Positions 38,047 to 46,187 of a DNA stretch of 64,000 nt are shown here, one piece after another. The notes under the pieces were generated by a model. That model was not told the DNA's origin. It searched no databases and saw only the letters and a list, made by a program, of their open reading frames with translations. Positions within the stretch are counted from its first letter, which is position 1. Every line of letters begins with the position of its first letter. The stretch comes from Parasedimentitalea denitrificans. GTDB lineage: Bacteria; Pseudomonadota; Alphaproteobacteria; Rhodobacterales; Rhodobacteraceae. The DNA lies in NCBI RefSeq assembly GCF_011813015.1, contig NZ_QHLQ01000011.1:1-64000 (forward strand), written 5' to 3'. The position numbers and the translations under genes are program-made.

Positions 38047-39069
38047 TCAGATATTATTTGAATACAGCGACTCGTAGATCGGGATTAGCGTCTTGTCGTC
38101 AAACAGCGACGAAACAGATGTACCGTGCCAGATGTTCAGGATCGCCTGTGTAAACAGCGGTGCAGTTGGCAGAATGCGGATGTTGGGTGTGTTCAGAACC
38201 GCCTCGGTCGGCTGAATTGAATCCGTCAGCACCAGCGATTTCATAACAGAGTTGGTTACGCGTTCGACCGCAGGGCCGCTCATCACACCGTGGGTGATAT
38301 AGGCGTGCACTTCTTTGGCGCCGTTATCCAGCAGAATCTGCGCCGCCTTGCATAGGGTGCCAGCCGTGTCGCACATGTCGTCGATGATCAGGCAGATCTT
38401 GTCTTTGACATCGCCAATAACAGTCATCTCAGCCACTTCGCCCGGCTTGCCGCGACGTTTGTCAACGATCGACAGCGGTGCGTTGATACGCTTGGCCAGT
38501 TCACGTGCGCGGGCAACACCGCCCACGTCAGGCGATACCACCATCAGCTCGTCCATGCGGTCCTTGAACTGGTTCTTAACGTCCAGTGCAAAGATTGGGC
38601 TGGCATAGAGGTTGTCGACAGGAATGTCGAAAAAGCCCTGAATCTGCGCAGCGTGCAAGTCCATGGTCAAGACCCGCTCGATGCCGGCCTCGACCAGCAT
38701 GTTGGCTACCAGTTTAGAGGTGATCGGTGTCCGCGCCTTGGTGCGGCGGTCCTGGCGGGCATAACCAAAGTAGGGGATCACAGCAGTGATCCGCTGCGCT
38801 GATGACCGGCGCAACGCGTCTGAAATGATCAGCAGTTCCATCAGGTTATCATTGGCCGGGTTCGATGTCGGCTGAATGATGAACATGTCCTCGCCCCGGA
38901 CGTTCTCATAGACCTCAACAAAGATCTCACCATCGTTGAATCGCTCAACGCGGGCATCAACCAGGTTCTGGTCAATGCCGCGATGCAGGCTCATGCGGCG
39001 ACTGATCGCCTCGGCCAAAGGCGGGTTTGCGTTCCCAGATATGAGTTTGGGTTCGTTTAGTGTCGGCAT
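38047..39069 (-). CDS. prs: Ribose-phosphate pyrophosphokinase
   Basis: The 340-residue PRPP synthase that makes the precursor of purines, pyrimidines, histidine, tryptophan and NAD. Family blocks are present: [65 protein letters not shown] and the PRPP-binding [14 protein letters not shown]. The ATG at 39069 begins the conserved protein; a much longer frame upstream is not conserved. It is about 20 residues longer than the E. coli enzyme, normal for this group. It stands alone and is divergent from the DsbA-like isomerase. Confidence 0.95.
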   Translation of the reverse strand: MPTLNEPKLISGNANPPLAEAISRRMSLHRGIDQNLVDARVERFNDGEIFVEVYENVRGEDMFIIQPTSNPANDNLMELLIISDALRRSSAQRITAVIPYFGYARQDRRTKARTPITSKLVANMLVEAGIERVLTMDLHAAQIQGFFDIPVDNLYASPIFALDVKNQFKDRMDELMVVSPDVGGVARARELAKRINAPLSIVDKRRGKPGEVAEMTVIGDVKDKICLIIDDMCDTAGTLCKAAQILLDNGAKEVHAYITHGVMSGPAVERVTNSVMKSLVLTDSIQPTEAVLNTPNIRILPTAPLFTQAILNIWHGTSVSSLFDDKTLIPIYESLYSNNI

Positions 39070-39177
39070 GAGCTGATAATCCCCAGGCAGCAGAGCAATG
39101 TGACAGATTCGTGATATTGAACACCGCTTAGCATGGGCGTAGCGTCGGGCAAAGTTCTTAGGCAGGAGTATGCCAAA

Positions 39178-39777
39178 ATGACCCAGATCCGTTTCTACTT
39201 TTCCACCCTGTCGCCCTATACATATCTGGCGGGCACCCGGCTGGAAGAGATCGCCACCAAGCATGGGGCGAATGTCGACTACAAACCGCTGGATATTGCT
39301 GCCCTTTTTGGCCGCACCGGCGGGCAGCCCCCAAAGGATCGCCATCCGTCGCGGCAGGAATACCGTTTGATTGAAATGGAACGCCAAGCCAAAAAACTTG
39401 GAATGCCCCTGAACCTGAAGCCTTCCTTTTGGCCAACCAATCCGGCTCCGTCCTCTTATGCCTTCATTGCAGCCCAAAATGCTGGTGGCGGAGACTTGGG
39501 CAAATTGCACCACGCCTTTACCCGTGCTGTCTGGGCCGAGGAAAAGAACATCGCCGAGGATGATGTGATCCGCGCCTGTCTCGAAAGCGCCGGTTTCGAC
39601 CCAGCGCTGGCTGATAGCGGATTGCTGACCGGCGCCGAGACCTATGCGCAGAACCTCGAGGATGCAGTTAGTGCCGGTGTGTTTGGCGCACCGTTTTACA
39701 TCACCGATGACGGGGCCAGGTTTTGGGGGCAGGACCGGCTGGAAGATTTGGATCAGTATTTGTCGGATAACGCATAG
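39178..39777 (+). CDS. 2-hydroxychromene-2-carboxylate isomerase-like (DsbA family)
   Basis: A 199-residue kappa-class GST/DsbA-fold enzyme. The opening [13 protein letters not shown] replaces a CxxC with the SPYT/SPYS active-site loop of HCCA isomerases, followed by [17 protein letters not shown] and the C-terminal [23 protein letters not shown], with the cis-Pro loop FGAPFY. The ATG at 39178 has AGGAG ten bases upstream; the frame from 39133 has none. True HCCA isomerases work in naphthalene breakdown; without other such genes the physiological substrate is unknown. It is coupled to the alpha/beta hydrolase downstream. Confidence 0.85.
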   Translation: MTQIRFYFSTLSPYTYLAGTRLEEIATKHGANVDYKPLDIAALFGRTGGQPPKDRHPSRQEYRLIEMERQAKKLGMPLNLKPSFWPTNPAPSSYAFIAAQNAGGGDLGKLHHAFTRAVWAEEKNIAEDDVIRACLESAGFDPALADSGLLTGAETYAQNLEDAVSAGVFGAPFYITDDGARFWGQDRLEDLDQYLSDNA

Positions 39778-40580
39778 TGAACAAGGCCTTCTCTACATTA
39801 CCACAACCAGTGTTCATTCGAGACTTTGGGTCAGGCGCCAGGCCAGTGTTGGCCGTGCATTGCTCACTGGCTCATTCCGGCGCCTGGCGTGGACTGGCCG
39901 CAGAACTCTTGGACAAGGTCACGCTCACCGCATTTGACCTGCTGACCCACGGTAAAAGCCCGGATTGGGACCACCAGGGTGATTTTCAGGATCGCAACGT
40001 TGAGGCGGGGTTGTCGCTGCTGACCCAGCCAATGGATCTTATCGGGCATTCTTTTGGTGCCACCGTGGCGCTGCAGATGGCACTTCGGCAGCCGGAACTG
40101 GTGCGTAGCCTGACGTTGATCGAGCCGGTGTTTTTTGCAGCAGCCAAAGATCCGTCGTTGGTGACGGATCTGGGCGAGCATAACCAACCCTTCATCGAGG
40201 CCTTGCTGGGTGGAAACCCGGCCCTGGCGGCACGCTTGTTCAACCGAATGTGGAGCTCTGGCGCGCCAAAATGGCCAGACCTTCCCGAACCCACTCGGGC
40301 AGCCATGACACGGGCGATAGAAATTGTGCCGTTCTGCGATCCGGCGATCCTGACGGATCGTGCTGGCCTGCTTGCTCTGGGTGGGGCAGACGCCCTCACC
40401 ATGCCAGTTCTGTTGCTGCATGGTGCTGAGACCAACCCGGTGATCCCATCCGTCAACGCAGGTTTGCTAGCACAGTTGCCCAATGCCCGCGTCGCCGTCA
40501 TCGAAGGGGCAGGTCACATGGTGTCGATCTCACACCCCGCCGAGGTGGCCGCCGAACTGAGGGCACTATGGGCCGTATAG
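39777..40580 (+). CDS. Alpha/beta hydrolase
   Basis: A 267-residue alpha/beta-hydrolase fold protein. The catalytic triad is visible: nucleophile Ser in [10 protein letters not shown], Asp in the strand after [12 protein letters not shown], and His in [11 protein letters not shown] near the C-terminus; the oxyanion-hole block is [10 protein letters not shown]. It starts with GTG overlapping the last base of the isomerase stop (TAGTG), so the two are co-translated. The substrate is unknown; pairs of DsbA-like isomerase and hydrolase occur in aromatic degradation but this is not proven here. Confidence 0.85.
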   Translation: MNKAFSTLPQPVFIRDFGSGARPVLAVHCSLAHSGAWRGLAAELLDKVTLTAFDLLTHGKSPDWDHQGDFQDRNVEAGLSLLTQPMDLIGHSFGATVALQMALRQPELVRSLTLIEPVFFAAAKDPSLVTDLGEHNQPFIEALLGGNPALAARLFNRMWSSGAPKWPDLPEPTRAAMTRAIEIVPFCDPAILTDRAGLLALGGADALTMPVLLLHGAETNPVIPSVNAGLLAQLPNARVAVIEGAGHMVSISHPAEVAAELRALWAV

Positions 40581-40626
40581 AAGCCCAAGCAGTTCCTCCA
40601 AAAGGATCTGCCCTTCATCTGGCTCA

Positions 40627-40660
40627 AAATATCCTGGGGGTTTGGGGGCTGGCCCCCATC
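40627..40660 (+). repeat. GC-rich hairpin repeat, copy 2
   Basis: AAATATCC, then GGGGGTTTGGGGGCTGGCCCCCATCCC. It shares layout and much sequence with the repeat at 14649-14682. It sits between the converging alpha/beta hydrolase and threonine aldolase genes and can form a GGGGGC/GCCCCC hairpin. In this position it may end both transcripts. Confidence 0.6.
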
Positions 40661-40674
40661 CCTCGACCGCAGTT

Positions 40675-41709
40675 TCAGATCAACGCTAGAAACTGATCAA
40701 TCTGAGCTGCGCTGATCGACCAGTCGCAGACAAACCGCGCGCCGATCATCTCGTCTCCAAGGCCTTCCAGAGGTCCATCCCATAGGTGATAGGACGCGCC
40801 AGCGTCAAATGCGCGCTGGTGGCTGGCGCGGGGTAGCGAGGCAAAGATCATGTTGGCCTCGGGCTTGTGCAAGAACTCAGCCCCTGCTTTGCGCAATCCT
40901 TCAGCCAGATAGGTGCTGTTGGCATTGGCCTTGCGGGCGTTGCCCAGCCACAGATCGTCAGTCACATAGGCCAACATCTGCGCTGCCAAAAAGCGGTTCT
41001 TGGAAAACAGATGCGCCCCACGTTTGCGGCGCAATTCGAATTCCCAAGCATGTTTTGGGTCAAAGAAGATAACCGCTTCAACGCCCATACAGCCGTTCTT
41101 GGTGCCGCCAAAGCTGACTGCGTCCACACCGGCTTTCCAGCTCATCTCGGCGGCAGTGCAGCCTAGCGAGACCATGGCATTGGCAAAACGTGCGCCGTCC
41201 AGATGTACCGGCAGGTTGTATTCAGCAGCCACAGCAGTCAGGGCTTGTAGTTCTGCCAAAGAATAGACTGAGCCGCGCTCGGTCACTTGGCTGATCGCCA
41301 CTGGGCCACGCTGAGGGCCGTGGACTCCGCGGTTTTCTTCTTTTTCAATTGCTGTGCGCAGGCCCTGCGGGGTCATTTTGTCACCACAAGGCACGAGGGT
41401 CAGCTTGGCGCCACCCGAATAGAACTCAGGCGCGTTGCACTCATCCTCGTGGATGTGCGCCACGTCGGAACAGAATACCGTCTGATAAGGCTGGCTCAGA
41501 GTGGCCAGTGCCAATGCATTGGCGGCGGTGCCGGTGGCAACCAGATAGACCGCAGCCTCGGGTGCCTCAAACACCTCACGCAGCTTGTCACGCAGCCTGT
41601 CCATTTGGGCATCTGCGCCATAGCCAATGGCATAGCCAGTATTGGCCTCTGTCAGGGCCTCCAGTACATGTGGATGGACAGGGCCAGAGTTGTCAGAGGC
41701 AAAATGCAT
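40675..41709 (-). CDS. ltaE: Low-specificity L-threonine aldolase
   Basis: A 344-residue PLP enzyme that cleaves threonine or allo-threonine to glycine and acetaldehyde. The opening FASDNSGPVHPHVLEAL, FCSDVAHIHEDECNAPE, VHLDGARFANA and the Schiff-base Lys in SFGGTKNGCMG are characteristic. It is the last gene of a tight minus-strand set ribF-ycgN-ltaE; its start overlaps the ycgN stop (TGATG). Whether it prefers L-threonine, L-allo-threonine or beta-hydroxy amino acids is not determined. Confidence 0.9.
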   Translation of the reverse strand: MHFASDNSGPVHPHVLEALTEANTGYAIGYGADAQMDRLRDKLREVFEAPEAAVYLVATGTAANALALATLSQPYQTVFCSDVAHIHEDECNAPEFYSGGAKLTLVPCGDKMTPQGLRTAIEKEENRGVHGPQRGPVAISQVTERGSVYSLAELQALTAVAAEYNLPVHLDGARFANAMVSLGCTAAEMSWKAGVDAVSFGGTKNGCMGVEAVIFFDPKHAWEFELRRKRGAHLFSKNRFLAAQMLAYVTDDLWLGNARKANANSTYLAEGLRKAGAEFLHKPEANMIFASLPRASHQRAFDAGASYHLWDGPLEGLGDEMIGARFVCDWSISAAQIDQFLALI

Positions 41710-42179
41710 CAGATTGGTTCCTCAATGATATGGTCTTCCCAGTCTTCTTCTGGGGTTTCGAATTCTGAAACAGTCCAGCCTTTGACTGAGACCCCGGCGT
41801 CATGCACGCTGTCGGGCGTTCCGGTGAGCAGAGGATGCCAGTCGGGCAGGGGTTTGCCCTCCCATAACAAACGGTAGGCGCAGGTTTGTGGCATCCAATA
41901 GGCGTGAGTGTCTAGATTGCTTGGCTTTAGCACAATGCATTCGGGCACAAAGTTGTGGCGGATTTCATACTGAGCGCACAAGCAAGTTGCATCGTCCAGC
42001 AGACGACAGGCGACCCGGGTCAAAGCAACTTCGCCACTGTCCTCGTCTTCCAGCTTGTTCAGACAACACTTGCCGCAACCATCACAGAGCGCTTCCCACT
42101 CTTTCTGGTTCATCTTGTTCAGCGGTTTCTTCTCCCAGAACCGCTTGGCAAGCCCGCCTCGATCAATCGCGTCAGTCAT
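41709..42179 (-). CDS. YcgN-family cysteine-cluster protein
   Basis: A 156-residue UPF0260/YcgN-type protein. The N-terminus (RFWEKKPLNKMNQKEWEALC) leads to the CDGCGKCCLNKLED Cys cluster, with more Cys in RVACRLLDDATCLCAQYE and PECIVLKP, and the tail includes RLLWEGKPLPDWHPLLTG. The Cys spacing suggests a metal (Fe-S or Zn) site; the function is unknown. Its start overlaps the ribF stop (ATGA) and its stop overlaps the ltaE start. Family membership is clear from the Cys arrangement and the WxPLLTG end. Confidence 0.9.
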   Translation of the reverse strand: MTDAIDRGGLAKRFWEKKPLNKMNQKEWEALCDGCGKCCLNKLEDEDSGEVALTRVACRLLDDATCLCAQYEIRHNFVPECIVLKPSNLDTHAYWMPQTCAYRLLWEGKPLPDWHPLLTGTPDSVHDAGVSVKGWTVSEFETPEEDWEDHIIEEPI

Positions 42180-43108
42180 ATCTTGGCCAGTATTTCGCGG
42201 GCACGAGCACAGTCGGCATTCATCTGCTCGATCAAAGCGTCCAGCCCGTCAAATTTCAATTCAGGCCGCAGGAATTCGACCAGACCGACCGATAGGGTTG
42301 ATCCATATAGATCGCCCGAGAAATCAAAGATGAAAGTTTCCAGATTTGGGTGATCGCCGTCAAACATTGGCCGTATCCCCATGGATGCGGCGCCGTGATA
42401 GCTGCCCGCATGGGGGCCATCCAGCACATCCACCAGTACCGCATAGACGCCAAAGGCAGGCGGGTGCAGGCCGTCAATTGACATGTTGGCGGTGGGAAAG
42501 CCCAGCTCGCGGCCGCGTTGTTCACCGCCGATAACCTCACCTTCGATCCGGTGCCAATGGCTTAGCATAGCAGCGGCATCGCCGGGACGACCCTCGCTTA
42601 GCGCGGTGCGGATTGCGGTCGAGGATACAGTGTGTTCGGAATATTCCATCAGTGGCGCAATGGTAACGCCAAAGCCGTACTGCTCGCCGAAACGTTGCAG
42701 GTCCTGCGGCGAGCCACTGCGGCCTTTGCCAAAGCAGAAATCTGCACCAACCACCACATGCGCTAGGCCTAGGCCCTCAGCAATCACATCCCGCGCGAAT
42801 TCCTCGGGGGTTAGGCTGGACAGGGCTACGTTAAAGTTCAGCTGATACAGGTGGTCCACACCCAGCTTCTCGAGGCGCGAAGCACGGGCCTCGGGGGACA
42901 TCAACCGAAATGGAGGAGCATCCGGCGCGAAATACTCACGCGGATGGGGCTCAAATGTCATGACACCCAGCGGCGCGTCCGGCGCGGCCTGACGGGCCAG
43001 ATCAATAACTGACTGATGGCCGCGATGGACGCCGTCGAAATTGCCAATCGCAACGCTGGCGCCGCGGTCTTGGGGTTCTATAAACTGAGTGTCTCGGATG
43101 ATGCGCAT
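42176..43108 (-). CDS. ribF: Bifunctional riboflavin kinase/FAD synthetase
   Basis: A 310-residue enzyme that phosphorylates riboflavin to FMN and adenylates it to FAD. The N-terminal nucleotidyltransferase carries IGNFDGVHRGHQSVI and the SSTAIRTALSEG block; the C-terminal flavokinase holds GRELGFPTANMS, and GVYAVLVDV and LETFIFDFSGDLYG. Length is normal. It is the first gene of the ribF-ycgN-ltaE set on the minus strand. No FMN riboswitch was recognised ahead of it. Confidence 0.95.
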   Translation of the reverse strand: MRIIRDTQFIEPQDRGASVAIGNFDGVHRGHQSVIDLARQAAPDAPLGVMTFEPHPREYFAPDAPPFRLMSPEARASRLEKLGVDHLYQLNFNVALSSLTPEEFARDVIAEGLGLAHVVVGADFCFGKGRSGSPQDLQRFGEQYGFGVTIAPLMEYSEHTVSSTAIRTALSEGRPGDAAAMLSHWHRIEGEVIGGEQRGRELGFPTANMSIDGLHPPAFGVYAVLVDVLDGPHAGSYHGAASMGIRPMFDGDHPNLETFIFDFSGDLYGSTLSVGLVEFLRPELKFDGLDALIEQMNADCARAREILAKI

Positions 43109-43522
43109 TTGGCATCCGTACCCGCAGTGGACAGCCTGTTCAAGTCGCGTGTTTGCGATCAGAGATATGGGCCTATTGGCCCAGAGCTGTTTCGCGGGTT
43201 GAATGGATTAACTCACCGTTCGCCCCATTCACCCAATTCTCAGTTTCGCCAGTCATTCTTGCGCTTGATCGATCCTTCGTTGGGCAGTTACGCGCCCCGC
43301 GTCGTACAGGCAGGAAGCAGGGCCCTATGGCATGGGCTCCGACCAACCGGTTAGGCCGGGCGGGGGTAACGTCCCGTTCCGATTTCCGCATATAGCGGCG
43401 CCGCTATTTCATTCACCTGAAAGCAAACAGGCCAACCACGAAAACGAAAGCACCGCCCCAAGACCCTTGGGACGGCGATTCAACGTGCTCAGTTTCTGGG
43501 CACGTTCATGTAATGTACGGGG
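43109..43522. other. Intergenic gap upstream of ribF
   Basis: About 415 bases containing only unsupported overlapping frames on both strands. The GC-rich stretch around 43290-43380 could form hairpins, but I cannot match it to 6S, SRP, RNase P, tmRNA or an FMN riboswitch. See the related finding. Confidence 0.4.
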
Positions 43523-44032
43523 TCAGCCCAGTTGCTCTTGGTTACAGGCGCGGGCCATTTCGATGGCCTTGTAGGTCCCGGCAAGATTAACCGAGAAGCC
43601 ATAGGCCTTTTCTGGGAACACGCTCATGACATGTTTACGGGCCAGATCGTCGACAAACTGCGGATCGTCAGACAGGACATATCCACCGGTATAGCCCTTG
43701 GTGATATTGCCGCGCATGCCTTTTGCCTCACCGGCGTACAGGTTGCCGTCCAGCGAGATCAAAATCGCCTGAGTGTCATTGCGTTTGATATCCGTCTCAG
43801 CGGTGGTGAATACGCCGACATAGCCAACGCCACGGTCCTTGGTCAGCCCCATCTGCACCACGTGGCCCAGATCATCTGACTTCTCAATCAGGCATGATTT
43901 CTTTTCTGTGTCGACAAAAACGATCCAGCCTTCTGCTTCGCCATATTGGATAAACGGTGCGTCGCCGGCACTGGAAACTGTGGCCAAGCCAGCCATGGCT
44001 GCGCTGATAAAGAGAGTCTTTAGGTGAAACAT
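43523..44032 (-). CDS. Exported protein of unknown function
   Basis: A 169-residue protein with a clear signal peptide (cleavage after SSA). The mature domain has alternating strands (GWIVFVDTEKKSCLIEKSDD, GYVGVFTTAETDIKR, AILISLDGNLYAGEAKG) and one Cys pair (SCLIE, ARACNQ) that could form a disulfide; the pattern recalls exported proteins of the IalB type, but I would not name it. It is on the minus strand, with the MaoC gene about 160 bases upstream. The start and signal peptide support a real gene. Confidence 0.7.
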   Translation of the reverse strand: MFHLKTLFISAAMAGLATVSSAGDAPFIQYGEAEGWIVFVDTEKKSCLIEKSDDLGHVVQMGLTKDRGVGYVGVFTTAETDIKRNDTQAILISLDGNLYAGEAKGMRGNITKGYTGGYVLSDDPQFVDDLARKHVMSVFPEKAYGFSVNLAGTYKAIEMARACNQEQLG

Positions 44033-44195
44033 GTCTAGTCCTCATAAAGGTAATTCCTGCCCCGGCGGAATAGGTGCCGGACATGCAGGACCGTAATGAA
44101 GAGAAGGAAAGAGGCAACCGGATTTGCAACAATCGGCAGTTAAACGCTTGTTTGCCACAAGGGTAAGGCGCGTGGTGGCACGCACCGCTATCGGA

Positions 44196-44639
44196 TCAAT
44201 CAAACTTGCGCGAGGGGGCCAGTACCATGGCCTCTCCGATCAGGACTTTCTTATTGTCGATACTGCAGTGGCAATCCAGTTTGACACGGCGCTTGGCGAC
44301 GTCGATGTCGATCACCTTGACCTCGGCATAGACCATATCACCGGGGCGTACCGGGGCCAGGAACTTTAGTGACTGCCCCATGTAGACGGTGCCATGTCCG
44401 GGCAGCTGTTCGCCAATCACCGCCGAGATCAACCCGGCGGTTAGCATTCCATGGGCAATACGACCCTGAAAGATGGTGTCGCGGGCATAGTCATCGTCCA
44501 AATGCACCGGATTATGATCGGTCGAAACCTCGGCAAACAATTCAATGTCGCGATCCGTCACTACCTTTTGCAGCGACCGGGTCATGCCCATTTCGATGTC
44601 TTCGATGCAGATGGTGCCGCGTGGCTGGTTGTCCAACAT
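44196..44639 (-). CDS. MaoC-like enoyl-CoA hydratase
   Basis: A 147-residue single-hotdog MaoC-family protein, resembling PhaJ-type (R)-specific enoyl-CoA hydratases. The active-site block is AEVSTDHNPVHLDDDYA (D-x-N-P-x-H), followed by GRIAHGMLTAGLISAVIGEQLPG and YMGQSLKFLAPVRPGD, all typical. Such enzymes link fatty-acid oxidation with polyhydroxyalkanoate synthesis or act in related pathways; no PHA genes are present nearby, so the pathway is not certain. Length is normal. Confidence 0.88.
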   Translation of the reverse strand: MLDNQPRGTICIEDIEMGMTRSLQKVVTDRDIELFAEVSTDHNPVHLDDDYARDTIFQGRIAHGMLTAGLISAVIGEQLPGHGTVYMGQSLKFLAPVRPGDMVYAEVKVIDIDVAKRRVKLDCHCSIDNKKVLIGEAMVLAPSRKFD

Positions 44640-44739
44640 AGTGCCTCCGATTCGATGCCCTTGAAATAATCAAACGTCAAATCTGAACGTTTCGCAACTT
44701 TATTACTTCGCAGTCGCAGAAAATCAAGAGCCAATCGGT

Positions 44740-45615
44740 CTAGCGCAGCAATCCAATCGTATAGGTTGGGGTCGAACCTTCCTGCTCTAGGTAGGCCTTC
44801 AGCGCTTCGGGATCAGGTTGTGGCGCGGTTTTGGTCTCTTTTGCGGCCAGCCCACCTGAAATGAACAGGGTGTCGATGCCTTCGCCTGTGCCGCCAGAGA
44901 TGTCGGTATGGGGGCCATCGCCAATGGCCAGAATATCGGCGTCGGGGATGTCGTGGCCTAGTTCCAGCAACCGACGGCGGGCCAGATCATAGATCGGAGG
45001 GTGCGGCTTGCCGAAATACAGGCTTTCTCCGCCCATTTCAGTATAAAGCCGCGCAACGGCCCCCGCACACCACTCGCGGGTTTCGCCGCGATCGACCACA
45101 ATGTCGGGATTGGCGCAAAGCAGTTTCAGGCCCTTTTGCTTGGCGTATAGGAAATCGGGGCGGTTCACATCCGGGTCTGCCATTGGATCGTTTGGGCCAC
45201 AGCATACGATGCCATCTGCCTCGGCCAGTGGCACCCGTTGAATGTTGGTGGGGTTTTCTAAAATGTGCAGCGGTTCAAAGAACCCCGCGTCACGCTGCCA
45301 TTCACCCATGAAATAGACCTTTTCCCCCACGGCACCGCGGAACATGGCTGACCGGGCGGAGTCACCCGAGGTTGCGATGGTGTCATAGGCATCATCAGGG
45401 ACGTTGAACTGGCCCAACTGTTCGGCGACGCCTGCGCGGGGTTTAGGGGAGTTGGTGACCAGAACCACAATCCCGCCGGCGGCGCGATAGGCCTGTAACG
45501 CGGCGACTGCATCTGGATAGGCGGTGATGCCGTTGTGGACGCAGCCCCAAAGATCAACAAACAGCGCCTTATAGCGTGAAGAAACGTCGGATAGGGCAGT
45601 GATGATCTGAGACAT
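44740..45615 (-). CDS. HAD-family NagD-like phosphatase (TIGR01459)
   Basis: A 291-residue HAD class-IIA protein. FVDLWGCVHNGITAYPDA at the start has the motif-I Asp (D-x-W in place of D-x-D), VTNSPKPRAG is motif II, FGKPHPPIYDLA holds the motif-III Lys, and AIGDGPHTDISGG is motif IV. The Trp at motif I +2 and the Cys that follows it are characteristic of the TIGR01459 subgroup, whose substrate is unknown. Whether hydrolysis occurs without the second Asp is not clear. It lies upstream of and in the same direction as the MaoC gene. Confidence 0.88.
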   Translation of the reverse strand: MSQIITALSDVSSRYKALFVDLWGCVHNGITAYPDAVAALQAYRAAGGIVVLVTNSPKPRAGVAEQLGQFNVPDDAYDTIATSGDSARSAMFRGAVGEKVYFMGEWQRDAGFFEPLHILENPTNIQRVPLAEADGIVCCGPNDPMADPDVNRPDFLYAKQKGLKLLCANPDIVVDRGETREWCAGAVARLYTEMGGESLYFGKPHPPIYDLARRRLLELGHDIPDADILAIGDGPHTDISGGTGEGIDTLFISGGLAAKETKTAPQPDPEALKAYLEQEGSTPTYTIGLLR

Positions 45616-46187
45616 TGGGTATCCTTGAGTTGGTCTTGCTACCTATATGCAGCATCCCGTGGCCAAAGGCCAATGGTGGAAAATGGGGCTCGGCAAGGGA
45701 CAGAGATTGCACCGTTTGATTCCAACGTATCTGTTTTGTTGCGGAGAGTAATCACAGTGACCCAGATCGTGTAATTGGCATGCGAAGTGATTCCAATTGT
45801 GAATAGGTTAAGTTTTTATTCTAACGCTGTGGTTGTGCGGGTAATCATTCAGGGTGAAAAAACTGACATGAACCTGACATGAACCTGACATGATATTTGG
45901 CTTTACTTAATTAACAGTGTGGCGAGTTGTCGCAATTGGAGTTTGGCCCCATCGTAAATTATATTTACAAAGCAACTTCTTTATATCTTCGAGAAGCCGA
46001 GATTGGATGCCGTGCTTTTGATATTTTAGTTATTTTTCAAGCATTTGAATCGGTGCCGTGCGCTGGGGGCGGTTGCGGAAAATTTCTGTGTGGTCGAAAT
46101 TCAATGATCTTGTGGTAAAATTAGCGTAAAACACTCTGCACTGTATAAACAATTTTTTAGCCGACCTAAAGTAGCTTAACTGGGCGA
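45616..46187. other. AT-rich intergenic region
   Basis: About 570 bases of markedly lower GC between the divergent HAD phosphatase and GGDEF/EAL genes. It contains a short tandem repeat (45863-45893). A 63-codon frame at 45927 starts with TTG and is not convincing. It probably holds the promoter of the GGDEF/EAL gene. Confidence 0.5.
45863..45893. repeat. Short tandem repeat (11-base unit)
   Basis: CTGACATGAAC is repeated almost three times in a row (11-base period, one turn of DNA) in the AT-rich gap ahead of the GGDEF/EAL gene. It may be a regulator-binding array or a slippage product. Confidence 0.7.

Noticed and set aside
43109..43260. FMN riboswitch before ribF
   Set aside because: The conserved RFN-element sequence blocks are not visible, and ribF in this group is not usually riboswitch-controlled.
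43173..43391. 72-codon minus-strand frame upstream of ribF
   Set aside because: No ribosome site and overlapping frames on both strands, so coding is not supported; covered by the gap finding.
45927..46118. 63-codon frame before the GGDEF/EAL gene
   Set aside because: TTG start, no ribosome site, no recognisable protein; low-complexity AT-rich region.
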